Below are positions 52,195-61,345 of a stretch of 64,000 nucleotides of DNA, one piece after another. The position numbers and the translations under genes are program-made. The DNA is from Ureibacillus chungkukjangi (lineage in GTDB: Bacteria > Bacillota > Bacilli > Bacillales_A > Planococcaceae), in the NCBI RefSeq assembly GCF_003217295.1, contig NZ_QJTJ01000001.1, forward strand, positions 124,001 to 188,000. The letters run 5' to 3'. Within the stretch, counting starts at the first letter, position 1, and the number at the start of each line of letters is the position of its first letter. The notes beneath the pieces were generated by a model, which was given only the letters and a program-made list of their open reading frames with translations, was not told the DNA's origin and made no database searches.

Positions 52195-52952
52195 TACGCT
52201 TCCTCCTTTGCATCCCTTACTAAAGCGGCTGCTTCACCAAGTGCAGTTTTTTGAATCTCGATTAATTCACGGATTCCATTTTCGCCTAAATCCAATAATT
52301 CGTTAAGTTCACTGCGTGAAAAAGTTGCTTCTTCACCCGTTCCTTGGATTTCAACGAAGCGGCCACTTCCCGTCATTACAAGATTCATGTCAACTGCAGC
52401 AGCAGAATCTTCAATATAATTCAAATCTAATACAGCACCTATTTCATCGACAAAACCTACACTTGTTGCAGCTAAGTAATCGACAATCGGGAATTTTGCA
52501 AAGGGTTTATTCTCGTGAATTTTCGCTAGTGCTTGAGTTAATGCAACGAATGCTCCTGTGATTGAAGCAGTACGTGTGCCCCCATCAGCCTGGATGACAT
52601 CACAATCAATCCAAATTGTTTTTTCGCCTAGTGCTTCTAAATCGACAATTGCACGTAATGCACGGCCGATTAGGCGTTGAATTTCCATTGTACGACCGTT
52701 AATTTTTCCACGAGAGGCATCACGCTGTGTACGCTCTGCTGTTGCTCTTGGCAGCATAGAATATTCAGCGGTAATCCACCCTTTACCTTGGCCGCGTAAG
52801 AAGCCCGGTACGCGATCATCTACTGTAGCTGTACAAATGACCTTCGTATCTCCCACTTGAATCAGTACAGAGCCTTCTGGGTGCATTAAATAATTCGTTT
52901 CTATTTTTACTGGTCTTAGTTGTTCGACCGCTCGTCCATCATGTCTTGTCAT
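52194..52952 (-). CDS. rph: Ribonuclease PH
   Basis: 252-residue phosphorolytic 3' exoribonuclease that trims tRNA precursors. Seen: [33 protein letters not shown] (phosphate loop; ribonuclease PH signature), [12 protein letters not shown], and [17 protein letters not shown]. Length as usual (238-258). Ribosome site AGGAGGATATAT. It is upstream of rdgB and downstream of racE in the conserved Bacillus order. Confidence 0.96.
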   Translation of the reverse strand: MTRHDGRAVEQLRPVKIETNYLMHPEGSVLIQVGDTKVICTATVDDRVPGFLRGQGKGWITAEYSMLPRATAERTQRDASRGKINGRTMEIQRLIGRALRAIVDLEALGEKTIWIDCDVIQADGGTRTASITGAFVALTQALAKIHENKPFAKFPIVDYLAATSVGFVDEIGAVLDLNYIEDSAAAVDMNLVMTGSGRFVEIQGTGEEATFSRSELNELLDLGENGIRELIEIQKTALGEAAALVRDAKEEA

Positions 52953-53014
52953 ATATATCCTCCTAGTTGTTTCGCGCTACCCATCTTACCATAATTTATC
53001 ACTCTTTTCGAGTC

Positions 53015-53063
53015 GTGTACCTGGTCCTTGAACAATTCTGAATATTCTAGGGACCAGGTACAC
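53015..53063. repeat. Long inverted repeat between racE and rph
   Basis: GTGTACCTGGTCC (53015-53027) and GGACCAGGTACAC (53051-53063) are exact inverses. The inner bases also pair partly (CCTTGAACAATT with AATATTCTAGG), giving a hairpin of about 24 pairs. No U-tract, and a separate racE terminator lies at its right side. It may be a small extragenic palindromic element. Confidence 0.75.
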
Positions 53064-53085
53064 AAACAATTCTCACACAATTCAC

Positions 53086-53122
53086 AAAAAAACTCGAAAG
53101 CAGGGGATCCTGCTTTCGAGTT
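53086..53122 (-). terminator. Terminator of racE
   Basis: 14-bp perfect stem AACTCGAAAGCAGG/CCTGCTTTCGAGTT with a 4-nt loop and U7 on the minus strand. Confidence 0.92.
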
Positions 53123-53179
53123 ATGTTTAGTTTGCATATCAAATTTGAATTGTAAAAGAGATATTACCAATGAATGAGG

Positions 53180-53974
53180 TTACAATTTTATTCGTCGGAT
53201 ATCTAGTTTTTCGGATTCCAACCAATTGTTAGCAATTAATTGAAAAATTGGTACTGAGCCTGTTGTATAGAATACATGGTGCGGCTTATCTTTTGAAGTT
53301 GAAAGCTTCTGGTTATATTCTAGTAGGTCTTTTACTTCTTTAGCCGTTTCCTCTGCTGATGAAAGGACTGCTACATGTGGTCCTACAACTTTTTCGATAT
53401 AGTGCTGGATGATTGGATAGTGGGTACATCCTAATATAACTGTATCAAACTTTTTGTCGGCTAGCGGCTTTAACCCTTTTGCTACTAAGTCGAATGCAAA
53501 CTGTCCCTCATATTCGCCACTTTCTACAAGTGGTACAAATGTTGGACACGCAAGAGGAATTATTTTCGCTTTCGTACTTAAAGAAAGTAGAGCATTTTCA
53601 TATGCTCCACTTTTTATAGTGCCTTCAGTTGCAAGTACGACAATCTCATTACGTTTTGTTTTTTTCTCTGCAGCGCGTGCACCTGCATTAATAACACCGA
53701 CAACCGGAATTGACAGATGCTTCTGCAGGCTCTCTAACGCTACAGCTGTTGCTGTATTACATGCGACGACGAGCATTTTGATATTCATTTTTTCTAATGC
53801 TTTAGCCATTTGCCATGTAAAATGTAAAACTTCGCGTCTGTTACGCGGTCCATATGGACATCTTGCTGTATCACCAATATAGTAAATTGTTTCATTTGGT
53901 AATAACTTCATCATTTGTTTTGCAACCGTTAAGCCGCCAACGCCAGAATCAATAACGCCTATCGGGGCATTCAC
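53180..53974 (-). CDS. racE: Glutamate racemase
   Basis: 264-residue cofactor-independent enzyme making D-glutamate for peptidoglycan. Seen: VIDSGVGGLTV with Asp9-Ser10, first catalytic Cys72 in VVACNTATAV, second Cys183 in LGCTHYPI with His185. Length typical (265-272). B. subtilis places racE between ysmB and rph, as here. Own terminator follows. Confidence 0.96.
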   Translation of the reverse strand: MNAPIGVIDSGVGGLTVAKQMMKLLPNETIYYIGDTARCPYGPRNRREVLHFTWQMAKALEKMNIKMLVVACNTATAVALESLQKHLSIPVVGVINAGARAAEKKTKRNEIVVLATEGTIKSGAYENALLSLSTKAKIIPLACPTFVPLVESGEYEGQFAFDLVAKGLKPLADKKFDTVILGCTHYPIIQHYIEKVVGPHVAVLSSAEETAKEVKDLLEYNQKLSTSKDKPHHVFYTTGSVPIFQLIANNWLESEKLDIRRIKL

Positions 53975-53990
53975 TAAAACCGCCTCTATC

Positions 53991-54419
53991 CTATTGCATT
54001 TGTTGATGTAGTTTGTGCAGTAGTTTTGATAGGTTATTTACTTCATCCTCATCAAATTCTAATAACACATCGTGTAAGTAATTCTGTCTTTTTTCGATTA
54101 CTTCTTCGATTATTCTTGCGCCCTCTTGAAGTAAATGAATGTGTACAACTCGGCGGTCTTGCTCGTCACGAATACGCACTACTAATTCATTTTTTTCCAT
54201 ACGATCAACTAAATCAGTTGTCGTACTAAAAGCCAAATACATTTTATTCGATAATTCACCAATTGTCATATCGCCTTTTTCATGTAACCATTGAAGCGCT
54301 ATGAATTGGGGAGGTGTTATCGTATAATTACTTAAAATTTCTCTACCCTTTTGTTTAATCAAATGTGAAATAAACCGAAGTTCTTTTTCTAAAAACGCTA
54401 CAGTTTCTTGGCTGTGCAT
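53991..54419 (-). CDS. ysmB: MarR family regulator (YsmB-like)
   Basis: 142 residues from ATG 54419 (MHSQETVAFLEKEL), chosen because GAGGAAGGACGAA lies just upstream; the open frame extends to 54464. Seen: winged helix-turn-helix with ITPPQFIALQWLHEKG, MTIGELSNKMYLAFSTTTDLVDRMEK (recognition helix region, in residues 50-76) and the wing DEQDRRVVHIHL. B. subtilis ysmB encodes a MarR-type protein between gerE and racE, so the location fits. Ligand and targets unknown. Confidence 0.88.
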   Translation of the reverse strand: MHSQETVAFLEKELRFISHLIKQKGREILSNYTITPPQFIALQWLHEKGDMTIGELSNKMYLAFSTTTDLVDRMEKNELVVRIRDEQDRRVVHIHLLQEGARIIEEVIEKRQNYLHDVLLEFDEDEVNNLSKLLHKLHQQMQ

Positions 54420-54579
54420 TTCGTCCTTCCTCATAATAGTGCAGTCACACTCCTCAAGAATCAATTCAGTCTATAGCGACTTTGAAGTCCGTGTATACTA
54501 CTCGGAACAAAATTTATATGCTAGACATTAATATCTAACTCTATTTTGAAGTGTTTTAGACGAAATAGCAAGCATCCAA

Positions 54580-54801
54580 TTAGTGTAATGATAATTCTTC
54601 TAGCCTCAGCAATTCTATTAATGCTTGTGATCTACTGGATACGCCCAGCTTTTGAATCGTGTTTGAAATATGATTACGCACCGTTTTCTCGCTAATGCCC
54701 AACTTCTGCGAAATGTCCTTAGTTGAATAATCTAAGATAAGTAACTGGAAAATTTCCCGTTCTCGTTTCGTCAAAAGTGAACGATGCTGCGGGCTATTCA
54801 T
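54580..54801 (-). CDS. gerE: Late sporulation regulator GerE (LuxR-type HTH)
   Basis: 73-residue DNA-binding protein, one short of B. subtilis GerE (74). Seen: LTKREREIFQLLILDYST and KDISQKLGISEKTVRNHISNTIQKLGV (HTH of the LuxR/FixJ type, here residues 9-56). It controls mother-cell genes for spore coat proteins with sigma-K. Flanked by ysmA and ysmB, as in B. subtilis. Ribosome site AGGAGGGTG. Presence indicates a spore-forming organism. Confidence 0.95.
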   Translation of the reverse strand: MNSPQHRSLLTKREREIFQLLILDYSTKDISQKLGISEKTVRNHISNTIQKLGVSSRSQALIELLRLEELSLH

Positions 54802-54873
54802 AAGGCAACACCCTCCTATCTCCTCTTCTATGTAAAGTATGTCAAGAGTTGAAAGGCTGTGAGGGCATTTTCA

Positions 54874-55317
54874 CTATTTCTCCTGTAATATTAATTTTTC
54901 TTTTTCATCCCATGGAATGGCTTTACCTGAAGACTTGTCGATTTGAACAATCGTGCCTCTGCCGATAAAACAAGGTTCGTCTTTTTCGTTTCTCGCTAGA
55001 TAATGAATGTCGATGGAAGAGTTACCAATTCGTGCTGCCTTTACATAGATTCGTAGAGTTTCATCAAAATAAACTTGTTTTAAATAATCACACTGCAAAT
55101 CTGCTACAACTGGAATTTTCGTCATCTCTGTTGAGGACCAATCCATGAAACCAAGCTGTTTTAAATATTCAATACGTGCATATTCAAAGTATGCAAAAGG
55201 TATCGTATTGTTCAAATGACCATACATATCGGTTTCTGAAAATCGGACTGTAACCTCTACGAAAAACTTAAACTCCTCCTGCCATTTTTGCAGATCAGTA
55301 ATATAACTTGCCTTCAT
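54874..55317 (-). CDS. ysmA: YsmA-like acyl-CoA thioesterase (hotdog fold)
   Basis: 147 residues. Seen: the hotdog thioesterase signature VTVRFSETDMYGHLNNTIPFAYFEYARIEYL (residues 22-52, with Asp29 as catalytic candidate in the 4-hydroxybenzoyl-CoA thioesterase-like set), VVADLQCDYLKQVYFDE and SSIDIHYL-type strand. Substrate is probably a CoA ester but unknown. Upstream of gerE in the conserved cluster. Confidence 0.85.
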   Translation of the reverse strand: MKASYITDLQKWQEEFKFFVEVTVRFSETDMYGHLNNTIPFAYFEYARIEYLKQLGFMDWSSTEMTKIPVVADLQCDYLKQVYFDETLRIYVKAARIGNSSIDIHYLARNEKDEPCFIGRGTIVQIDKSSGKAIPWDEKEKLILQEK

Positions 55318-55723
55318 ACTAAAAACCCCTTCCCCTTTTTCTCCCTATTCCCCTTATTCAAAGTGACTTCGCAGTATTGTTCACTAACAAAACAACGAAA
55401 ATGAATAGTGGTTCATTTAATTATAGCAAATATAACAAGGTTGGATAAAGGAGATTGTCTTACTAATTTAGTCTGTAATGGAAATGATATCCTCAAAAAT
55501 TGGTATAGGGTTCACAAACAAAATCGTTAAGCTATCCATTTATGCTTTATCTTGCGAATAGGAATCATTTTAGAAGAAGTGTTTTAAGGGTCTGAAGATT
55601 TTTATATCGCCCTATCATATGCAGCACAACGTAAAAAGGGTATCTAAAAGTCACAAATATGACTTAGATACCCTTTTCTTATATAGGAAGAAACTAATAC
55701 TTGTTAATTAAACTAATAATATA
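55318..55723. other. Intergenic region, ysmA to sdhB
   Basis: Contains the sdhB terminator (55633-55677) and presumably the ysmA promoter. No other feature seen. Confidence 0.55.
55633..55677 (-). terminator. Terminator of the sdhCAB operon
   Basis: About 17-bp stem (AAAGGGTATCTAAGTCA with TGACTTTTAGATACCCTTT, one bulge) with U-rich end on the minus strand. Confidence 0.9.
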
Positions 55724-56503
55724 TTAGTCAACCATATGGTCTGAACCGAAGAAGTTACGGAACATTTGTACAGTTGTTTCACGGTTAAGTGCTGCAATTG
55801 ATGTTGTTAATGGAATACCTTTTGGACATGCAGCTACACAGTTTTGTGAGTTACCGCAGTTTGCAAGGCCACCATCTCCCATAATTTCTGCAAGACGTTC
55901 ATCTTTATTCATAGCACCTGTTGGGTGAGTATTAAATAAACGTACTTGTGATAATGGAGCTGGTCCGATAAATGACGCACCTTCAGATACGTTTGGACAT
56001 GCTTCCATACAAACACCACAAGTCATACATTTTGATAATTCGTAAGCCCATTGACGTTTACGTTCCGGCATACGAGGACCTTCACCTAAATCATAGCTTC
56101 CGTCGATTGGCACCCAAGCTTTAACTTTTTTAAGTGCGTTGAACATACGGCTACGGTCAACTTGTAAGTCACGTACTACAGGGAAAGTTTTCATAGGCTC
56201 TAAACGAATAGGTTGCTCTAATTGGTCAATTAGAGTAGAACACGATTGACGTGGACGACCATTAATAACCATAGAACAAGCTCCACATACCTCTTCAAGA
56301 CAGTTCATATCCCAAGTTACTGGTGACGTATTTTTCCCGTCAGAAGTAACAGGGTTTTGTTGAATTGCCATTAAGGCAGAGATCACGTTCATACCAGGAC
56401 GATAAGGCACTTCGAATTTTTCCCAACGAGTTGCGCCACCTTCAGTATCTTGACGAAGGATTTCCATTTTAACAGTTCTTCCAGTTTCTACTGGTGTTGT
56501 CAT
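55724..56503 (-). CDS. sdhB: Succinate dehydrogenase iron-sulfur subunit SdhB
   Basis: 259 residues that carry electrons from FAD to menaquinone. Seen: [2Fe-2S] ligands Cys68, Cys73, Cys76, Cys88; [4Fe-4S] Cys159, Cys162, Cys165; [3Fe-4S] cluster with Cys169, Cys216, Cys222, Cys226 in the expected order. Third gene of sdhCAB. Gap to sdhA 21 bp. Ribosome site AGGGAGGTCATT. Three-cluster ferredoxin-type subunit as in B. subtilis (253). Confidence 0.97.
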   Translation of the reverse strand: MTTPVETGRTVKMEILRQDTEGGATRWEKFEVPYRPGMNVISALMAIQQNPVTSDGKNTSPVTWDMNCLEEVCGACSMVINGRPRQSCSTLIDQLEQPIRLEPMKTFPVVRDLQVDRSRMFNALKKVKAWVPIDGSYDLGEGPRMPERKRQWAYELSKCMTCGVCMEACPNVSEGASFIGPAPLSQVRLFNTHPTGAMNKDERLAEIMGDGGLANCGNSQNCVAACPKGIPLTTSIAALNRETTVQMFRNFFGSDHMVD

Positions 56504-56524
56504 GATTAATGACCTCCCTTAAGT

Positions 56525-58270
56525 TTATGAAGAATAGTCACGTTTACGTGGCGGAATTAGGGAAACATCTACTTCTGCATAAGAAATTTCAGGTTCACCA
56601 GTTTGTGGATTGAACTTCGCCATTGTTGTTTTTAAGAAGTTCTCATCATCACGTTCTGGGAAGTCTGGCTTGTAGTGCGCTCCACGAGATTCGTTACGTA
56701 AAAGTGCGCCTTTAGTAATTACACGAGCAAGGTATAACATGTTTTTCAACTGACGAGTAAAGTGGGCACCTTGGTTACTCCATTTTTGCGTGTCGTTGAT
56801 GTTGATGTTTTCCCAACGTTGTAGTAATTCTGTAAGTTTGTTGTAAGTTGCTTCAAGACGATCATTGTAACGTACTACTGTTACGTTATCAGTCATTAAT
56901 TCACCCAGTTCTTTGTGAATTAAGTATGCGTTTTCAGTTCCGTTCAAGTTAATGATTGCATCCCATTTTTCTTGTTCTTCCTGGATGCGAGCATCGAAGA
57001 TAGATTGTGGAAGATCTTCCGCACGTTTCTTTAAGCCTTTAACATATTTCACAGCGTTTGGTCCAGCTACGCTACCACCATAAATCGCTGAAAGTAATGA
57101 GTTTGCTCCAAGACGGTTTGCACCATGTTGTGAATAATCACATTCACCAGCAGCAAATAGGCCTGGAATTTCAGTCATTTGATCGTAATCTACCCATAAA
57201 CCACCCATTGAGTAGTGAACTGCTGGGAAGATTTTCATTGGTAATTTACGTGGGTCATCCCCTACGAATTTTTCGTAGATTTCGATGATACCACCAAGTT
57301 TTACATCTAACTCATGTGGATCTTTGTGAGAAAGATCTAGGTATACAACGTTTTCTCCGTTAACACCTAATTTTTGGTTTACACATACGTCGAAGATTTC
57401 ACGTGTCGCGATATCACGAGGTACTAAGTTACCGTAAGCTGGGTATTTTTCTTCTAAGAAGTACCAAGGCTTACCGTCTTTGTAAGTCCAAATACGACCA
57501 CCTTCACCACGTGCAGATTCTGACATTAGACGGTTTTTGTCGTCTCCAGGAATCGCTGTTGGGTGAATTTGGATCATTTCACCGTTTGCATAAGTTGCAC
57601 CTTGTTGGTAAACAATTGATGCTGCAGAACCAGTGTTAATAATTGAGTTTGTAGATTTACCAAAGATGATACCAGGACCACCTGTTGCCATAATTACAGC
57701 GTCAGAGCGGAATGATTGGATTTCTTCAGTTTTCATATCTTGAGCTACGATACCGCGGCAATGTCCTTCATCATCAAGAACAGCTCCAAGGAATTCCCAG
57801 TGCTCGTATTTCGTAACTAAGCCATCTACTTCATAACGACGAACCTGCTCGTCCAATGCATAAAGTAATTGTTGACCAGTAGTTGCACCAGAGAATGCAG
57901 TACGGTGCATTAATGTACCGCCGAAACGACGGAAGTCAATAAGACCTTCTGGTGTACGGTTGAACATAACACCCATACGGTCGAATAAGTGGATGATACC
58001 AGGGGCAGCATCACACATTGCTTTTACAGGTGGTTGGTTTGCTAAGAAATCTCCACCATAAACAGTATCATCAAAGTGGATCCATGGAGAATCCCCTTCA
58101 CCTTTTGTATTTACAGCTCCATTAATTCCGCCCTGTGCACATACAGAGTGTGAACGTTTTACGGGAACTAATGAGAATAATTCAACTTCAGCGCCTTCTT
58201 CGGCAGCTTTCATCGTAGCCATTAAACCGGCTAAACCGCCACCTACGACGATGATTTTGCTTTTCGCCAT
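56525..58270 (-). CDS. sdhA: Succinate dehydrogenase flavoprotein subunit SdhA
   Basis: 581 residues; catalytic subunit oxidising succinate to fumarate. Seen: FAD-binding VVGGGLAGLMAT (8-19), His41 in RSHSVCAQGG for covalent FAD attachment, HPTAIPGD, SESARGEGGRIW, and AGECDYSQHGANRLGANSLL near 380. Length fits B. subtilis SdhA (586). It follows sdhC by 58 bp and is followed by sdhB. Ribosome site GAGTGAAGAGTA. Confidence 0.97.
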   Translation of the reverse strand: MAKSKIIVVGGGLAGLMATMKAAEEGAEVELFSLVPVKRSHSVCAQGGINGAVNTKGEGDSPWIHFDDTVYGGDFLANQPPVKAMCDAAPGIIHLFDRMGVMFNRTPEGLIDFRRFGGTLMHRTAFSGATTGQQLLYALDEQVRRYEVDGLVTKYEHWEFLGAVLDDEGHCRGIVAQDMKTEEIQSFRSDAVIMATGGPGIIFGKSTNSIINTGSAASIVYQQGATYANGEMIQIHPTAIPGDDKNRLMSESARGEGGRIWTYKDGKPWYFLEEKYPAYGNLVPRDIATREIFDVCVNQKLGVNGENVVYLDLSHKDPHELDVKLGGIIEIYEKFVGDDPRKLPMKIFPAVHYSMGGLWVDYDQMTEIPGLFAAGECDYSQHGANRLGANSLLSAIYGGSVAGPNAVKYVKGLKKRAEDLPQSIFDARIQEEQEKWDAIINLNGTENAYLIHKELGELMTDNVTVVRYNDRLEATYNKLTELLQRWENININDTQKWSNQGAHFTRQLKNMLYLARVITKGALLRNESRGAHYKPDFPERDDENFLKTTMAKFNPQTGEPEISYAEVDVSLIPPRKRDYSS

Positions 58271-58328
58271 GATTACTCTTCACTCCTCTTAATTTGCTAT
58301 AACCTGTTTGGATATACTAGTAATGTAA

Positions 58329-58943
58329 TTATACGAATGCTAGGATTGCAGCAATACCAACGATACTTAATAGAACGAAGAAGATCATTGTTACGTAAGT
58401 TGCAACTTTTTGTGCGCTTGCTGATTGTGTAATACCCCAGCTCACTAGGAATGACCATAAACCGTTTGCTAAGTGGAATGTTGCAGATAAGATACCTACA
58501 ATATAGAATGCTAACATTGCTGGATTGCTAACAATTTCTGCCATCATATCGAATTCAACTTCTGCACCAAGTGCTTTTTGAATACGTGTTTGGAAAATGT
58601 GCCAAGCAATGAAAATTACAAGGAATACTCCTGTAAAACGTTGTAATACGAACATCCAGTTACGGAATGTACCAAAGCGTTTTACGTTTGGTGTAGCAGT
58701 GAATGCAATATACAGACCATATAATCCGTGGAATAAAATCGGTATGTAAATTACAATCCATTCAACAATTAACAATAGCCAATGTGGAACTAAATCCATC
58801 ATTCCAACTGAATTATTGTAAGTGTCTTCACCACCAGTAGCAGTAAAGTTCAGTGATAAGTGGAACACTAAGAACAGACCTACAGGAATTACACCTAGCA
58901 GTGAATGTAAGCGTCTCCAGTAAAACTCATGATTTTTTGACAA
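58329..58943 (-). CDS. sdhC: Succinate dehydrogenase cytochrome b558 subunit SdhC
   Basis: 204-residue membrane anchor with two hemes b in Bacillus-type complex II. Starts at TTG 58943, with GAGGGGGGTAATAG upstream. Five hydrophobic helices; His-rich positions (His28, His70, His113, His155 area) are spaced as expected for heme ligands. Length matches B. subtilis SdhC (202). First gene of sdhCAB; promoter at 59056-59084. Confidence 0.95.
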   Translation of the reverse strand: MSKNHEFYWRRLHSLLGVIPVGLFLVFHLSLNFTATGGEDTYNNSVGMMDLVPHWLLLIVEWIVIYIPILFHGLYGLYIAFTATPNVKRFGTFRNWMFVLQRFTGVFLVIFIAWHIFQTRIQKALGAEVEFDMMAEIVSNPAMLAFYIVGILSATFHLANGLWSFLVSWGITQSASAQKVATYVTMIFFVLLSIVGIAAILAFV

Positions 58944-59055
58944 GACTATTACCCCCCTCAGTACTTTTAAATACGCATGACAATATCGTCACCATTTTGT
59001 AAAGGATCCTTCATTGACTGTGTATTTCATAATGGTACAATATTATGACATGTCC

Positions 59056-59084
59056 ATTGTACTCTCAAGTAGTACAAGCGTCAA
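59056..59084 (-). promoter_or_regulatory. Sigma-A promoter of sdhCAB
   Basis: On the minus strand, TTGACG (59079-59084), 17-bp spacer, TACAAT (59056-59061). About 110 bp before sdhC. Confidence 0.75.
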
Positions 59085-59215
59085 GGTAGCTTCCGATTTT
59101 TTATACTTCCTTTTAAAGAATAATTATTCTAATTTAGGTGGAAACTTTCTAGTTATCTAAAATTTTTTGTTAATTTAAGCTTAAACAAGAAAAATAAGAA
59201 AGAGGTATTTTTAAA

Positions 59216-59632
59216 ATGACATCAATGGAGAACAAAACTATCCCAGTATTTGGATATGATATTTTGCGGGACTACTTACTCCCAACAATCTTAGGAAAAC
59301 ATGAAAAAGATGTACTTTACTGGGCTGGTAAGGACTTAGCAAGAAAATTCCCCTGTATGGATATCCAGCTCATCATCTCGTTTTTCCAAGATGCAGGCTG
59401 GGGCATTTTAACTTTAACAGAGGAAGAAAAGGATGGCTATATTTTTCAACTTTCAAATGATGTCGATTTATTAAAAATTACAGAACGCTCTTTTAGGATT
59501 GAAGCGGGATTTATCGCCCAACAAATCCAATCCATAAATGGCTACTTAACTGAGTGCTATGACGAAAAAGATGAAAAACAACACCAAATCACCTTTACGG
59601 TAAAATGGGACCCAAAAGAGAAAATACAGTAA
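59216..59632 (+). CDS. yslB: DUF2507 family protein YslB
   Basis: 138 residues. Seen: FGYDILRDYLLPTILGKHE and DVLYWAGKDLARKFP, then FFQDAGWGILTL, which match the recalled DUF2507/YslB family (V4R-like fold). Function not established. In B. subtilis yslB is the gene between lysC and sdhC, and the same position is kept here in the opposite strand to sdhC. Ribosome site AAAGAGGTATTTTTAAA. A bidirectional terminator separates it from lysC. Confidence 0.9.
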   Translation: MTSMENKTIPVFGYDILRDYLLPTILGKHEKDVLYWAGKDLARKFPCMDIQLIISFFQDAGWGILTLTEEEKDGYIFQLSNDVDLLKITERSFRIEAGFIAQQIQSINGYLTECYDEKDEKQHQITFTVKWDPKEKIQ

Positions 59633-59696
59633 GGGAAAAATTGCTAATTTTTCAACTTCTACCCATTATTAATAAATACTTCTTCTATATAAATAT

Positions 59697-59742
59697 AAAA
59701 GCCAATTCTTGTAAAATGAGTTCTCACAAGAATTGGCTTTTT
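59697..59742. terminator. Bidirectional terminator between yslB and lysC
   Basis: 16-bp perfect stem AAAAGCCAATTCTTGT/ACAAGAATTGGCTTTT with a 13-nt loop; ends both converging genes. Confidence 0.92.
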
Positions 59743-59751
59743 ACATCGTCA

Positions 59752-60975
59752 CTATACTAGCGCTTCTTCTAGATTAAACTCATCGTGTAATACATTTGCA
59801 GCTCTTACCATTTCATCCTGTGGTACGACAACAGAAACTTTAATTTCCGAAGTACTAACCATTTTAACTAGGATTTTCTCTTTACATAATCGGTCAAACA
59901 TTCGAGCAGCTACACCCGGATTCGAAACCATTCCCGCACCAACGATTGAAACCTTGGCTAATCCTACCTCAAAGTCGGCAAAGCTAAATCCTAGCACAGG
60001 CTTGTTCTTTTCCAATACTTTTAAAGCCTCTGCAAAGTCTTCTTTTGCAATTGAAAAAGAAACAGTTGGCTTCACCCCATCAATTACAGCCTGCACAATG
60101 ATATCCACATCAATTTTATGTTCTGCAAGTGTAGTAAAGATATCAGAAAGAGACGATTGTTCATATGAATCATAACCGACTGTTAAGCGAATTATATCTG
60201 CTTCATATGCTACCCCACGAACAATTAAATTTTTCTCCATGTCAATCTCTCCCTTTATCAATGTACCTTCTTGGTTTCCTGTACTTGAGCGTACAAGTAA
60301 TGGCATTTCAACTATTTTCGCAAGCTCCACTGCACGGGGGTGAATTGAATAGGAGCCAAGATTTGCAAGCTCTAGCAACTCATCATAAGTGATTTGCTTT
60401 AGCTTTCTTGCTTGGTTAACCACTGCAGAATCAGCAGTGTAAATTCCATCTCGAACCGTTAAGATTTCGACTTGTTCTGCATCAATTGCTGCTCCGATAG
60501 CGACAGCTGTTGTTTCTGTTCCTCCCTCACCCATCGATAGAATATCACGATTTCGATTAATTCCTTGCGAACCCGCAACAACTACAATTTCATCGTTGTT
60601 TAAGTGTTCTAGTATATACTCATGTTGGATACCATCTATCAAAACGTTTTGATTGGACTCAGTTACTTCAATCCCGGCTTGCCATCCATTTAGAGATTTC
60701 GCTTTTGCACCCTTCTTTTCTAAGGAAATTGCTAGTAAACTAATTGCCACCTGGCTATTTAAAGCATTGAGTGCATGGAGCTCTCTATCAGAAGGATTGT
60801 CCGATAAGATTTGGGAATATGGTAGCAGTCTATCCTCTAAAGTTTCTAGTGCTGGAACAACTGCAACGATTTGGTTGCCAGCGTTTTTTTGTTCTATTAA
60901 ACTATCTGCAATTTGTTCAATTTTCTCTGGTGTTGCAAGAGAAGTACTATCAATTTTCACTACAATGCTTGGCAT
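59752..60975 (-). CDS. lysC: LysC-like aspartokinase with degenerate kinase domain (probable pseudo-enzyme)
   Basis: 407 residues from ATG 60975 (AAGGAGAGTGGTTTT upstream; the frame is open to 61017). Alignment by eye to recalled B. subtilis LysC is colinear throughout, yet kinase motifs are lost: KFGGTSV reads KIDSTSL, VSAMGKSTD reads VPALETLED, ATGEQ reads ALNSQ, GRGGSD reads GEGGTE, YTDVPGV reads LTVRDGI. The regulatory part is conserved: DMEKNLIVRGVAYE, VSIVGAGMVSNPGVA, MVSTSEIKVSVV (two ACT domains). Met246 with GGGAGAG upstream (60240) is the internal start that makes the beta subunit in B. subtilis. Gene is preceded by a lysine riboswitch. Lysine-pathway catalysis is doubtful. Confidence 0.85.
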   Translation of the reverse strand: MPSIVVKIDSTSLATPEKIEQIADSLIEQKNAGNQIVAVVPALETLEDRLLPYSQILSDNPSDRELHALNALNSQVAISLLAISLEKKGAKAKSLNGWQAGIEVTESNQNVLIDGIQHEYILEHLNNDEIVVVAGSQGINRNRDILSMGEGGTETTAVAIGAAIDAEQVEILTVRDGIYTADSAVVNQARKLKQITYDELLELANLGSYSIHPRAVELAKIVEMPLLVRSSTGNQEGTLIKGEIDMEKNLIVRGVAYEADIIRLTVGYDSYEQSSLSDIFTTLAEHKIDVDIIVQAVIDGVKPTVSFSIAKEDFAEALKVLEKNKPVLGFSFADFEVGLAKVSIVGAGMVSNPGVAARMFDRLCKEKILVKMVSTSEIKVSVVVPQDEMVRAANVLHDEFNLEEALV

Positions 60976-61067
60976 AAAACCACTCTCCTTTTCAAAGGCA
61001 TTTTTCTTCAAGGTCAATAGTTTTTCTATTCAGATAATTCATTTCACTATTACCCGCTTTAGAATAC

Positions 61068-61308
61068 AAAAAAGACAGTCTTCCACAAAGCGTGAAAAAC
61101 TGTCTCAGCACAAACCTATCGTTACGGAACGTTCAGAGATAGCCCTCCAGAACCCTGTATTTGATTCTGACAATCTTGCATTTCTTCAATGCAAAACCAG
61201 CAAATAAATCTAGGCAATGGATTTATCACTTCGGCAAGGGACCCTTTCAACTTCTATCAACGGATTTGCCCATCCTCCAGAAAGTCTACTAATGCAGCTT
61301 GCACCTCT
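61068..61308 (-). promoter_or_regulatory. Lysine riboswitch (L-box) with terminator, upstream of lysC
   Basis: On the minus strand the leader starts AGAGGTGCAAGC (61308), then TGGAGGATGG, GAAAGGG, GCCGAAG, TTTGCTGG, TGCATTGAA and ends with GGAGGGCTATCTC (61136): the lysine-aptamer elements in order. The expression platform is a 13-bp terminator stem (GACAGTTTTTCAC with GTGGAAGACTGTC, 61074-61104) plus U6. Lysine binding would stop transcription into lysC. Confidence 0.95.
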
Positions 61309-61345
61309 ATCTTGTTATAACTATTAAATTAACATTATCATACAA

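Noticed and set aside
52949-53170. Minus-strand 73-codon frame between racE and rph
   Set aside because: It runs through the racE terminator and the palindrome and has no ribosome site.
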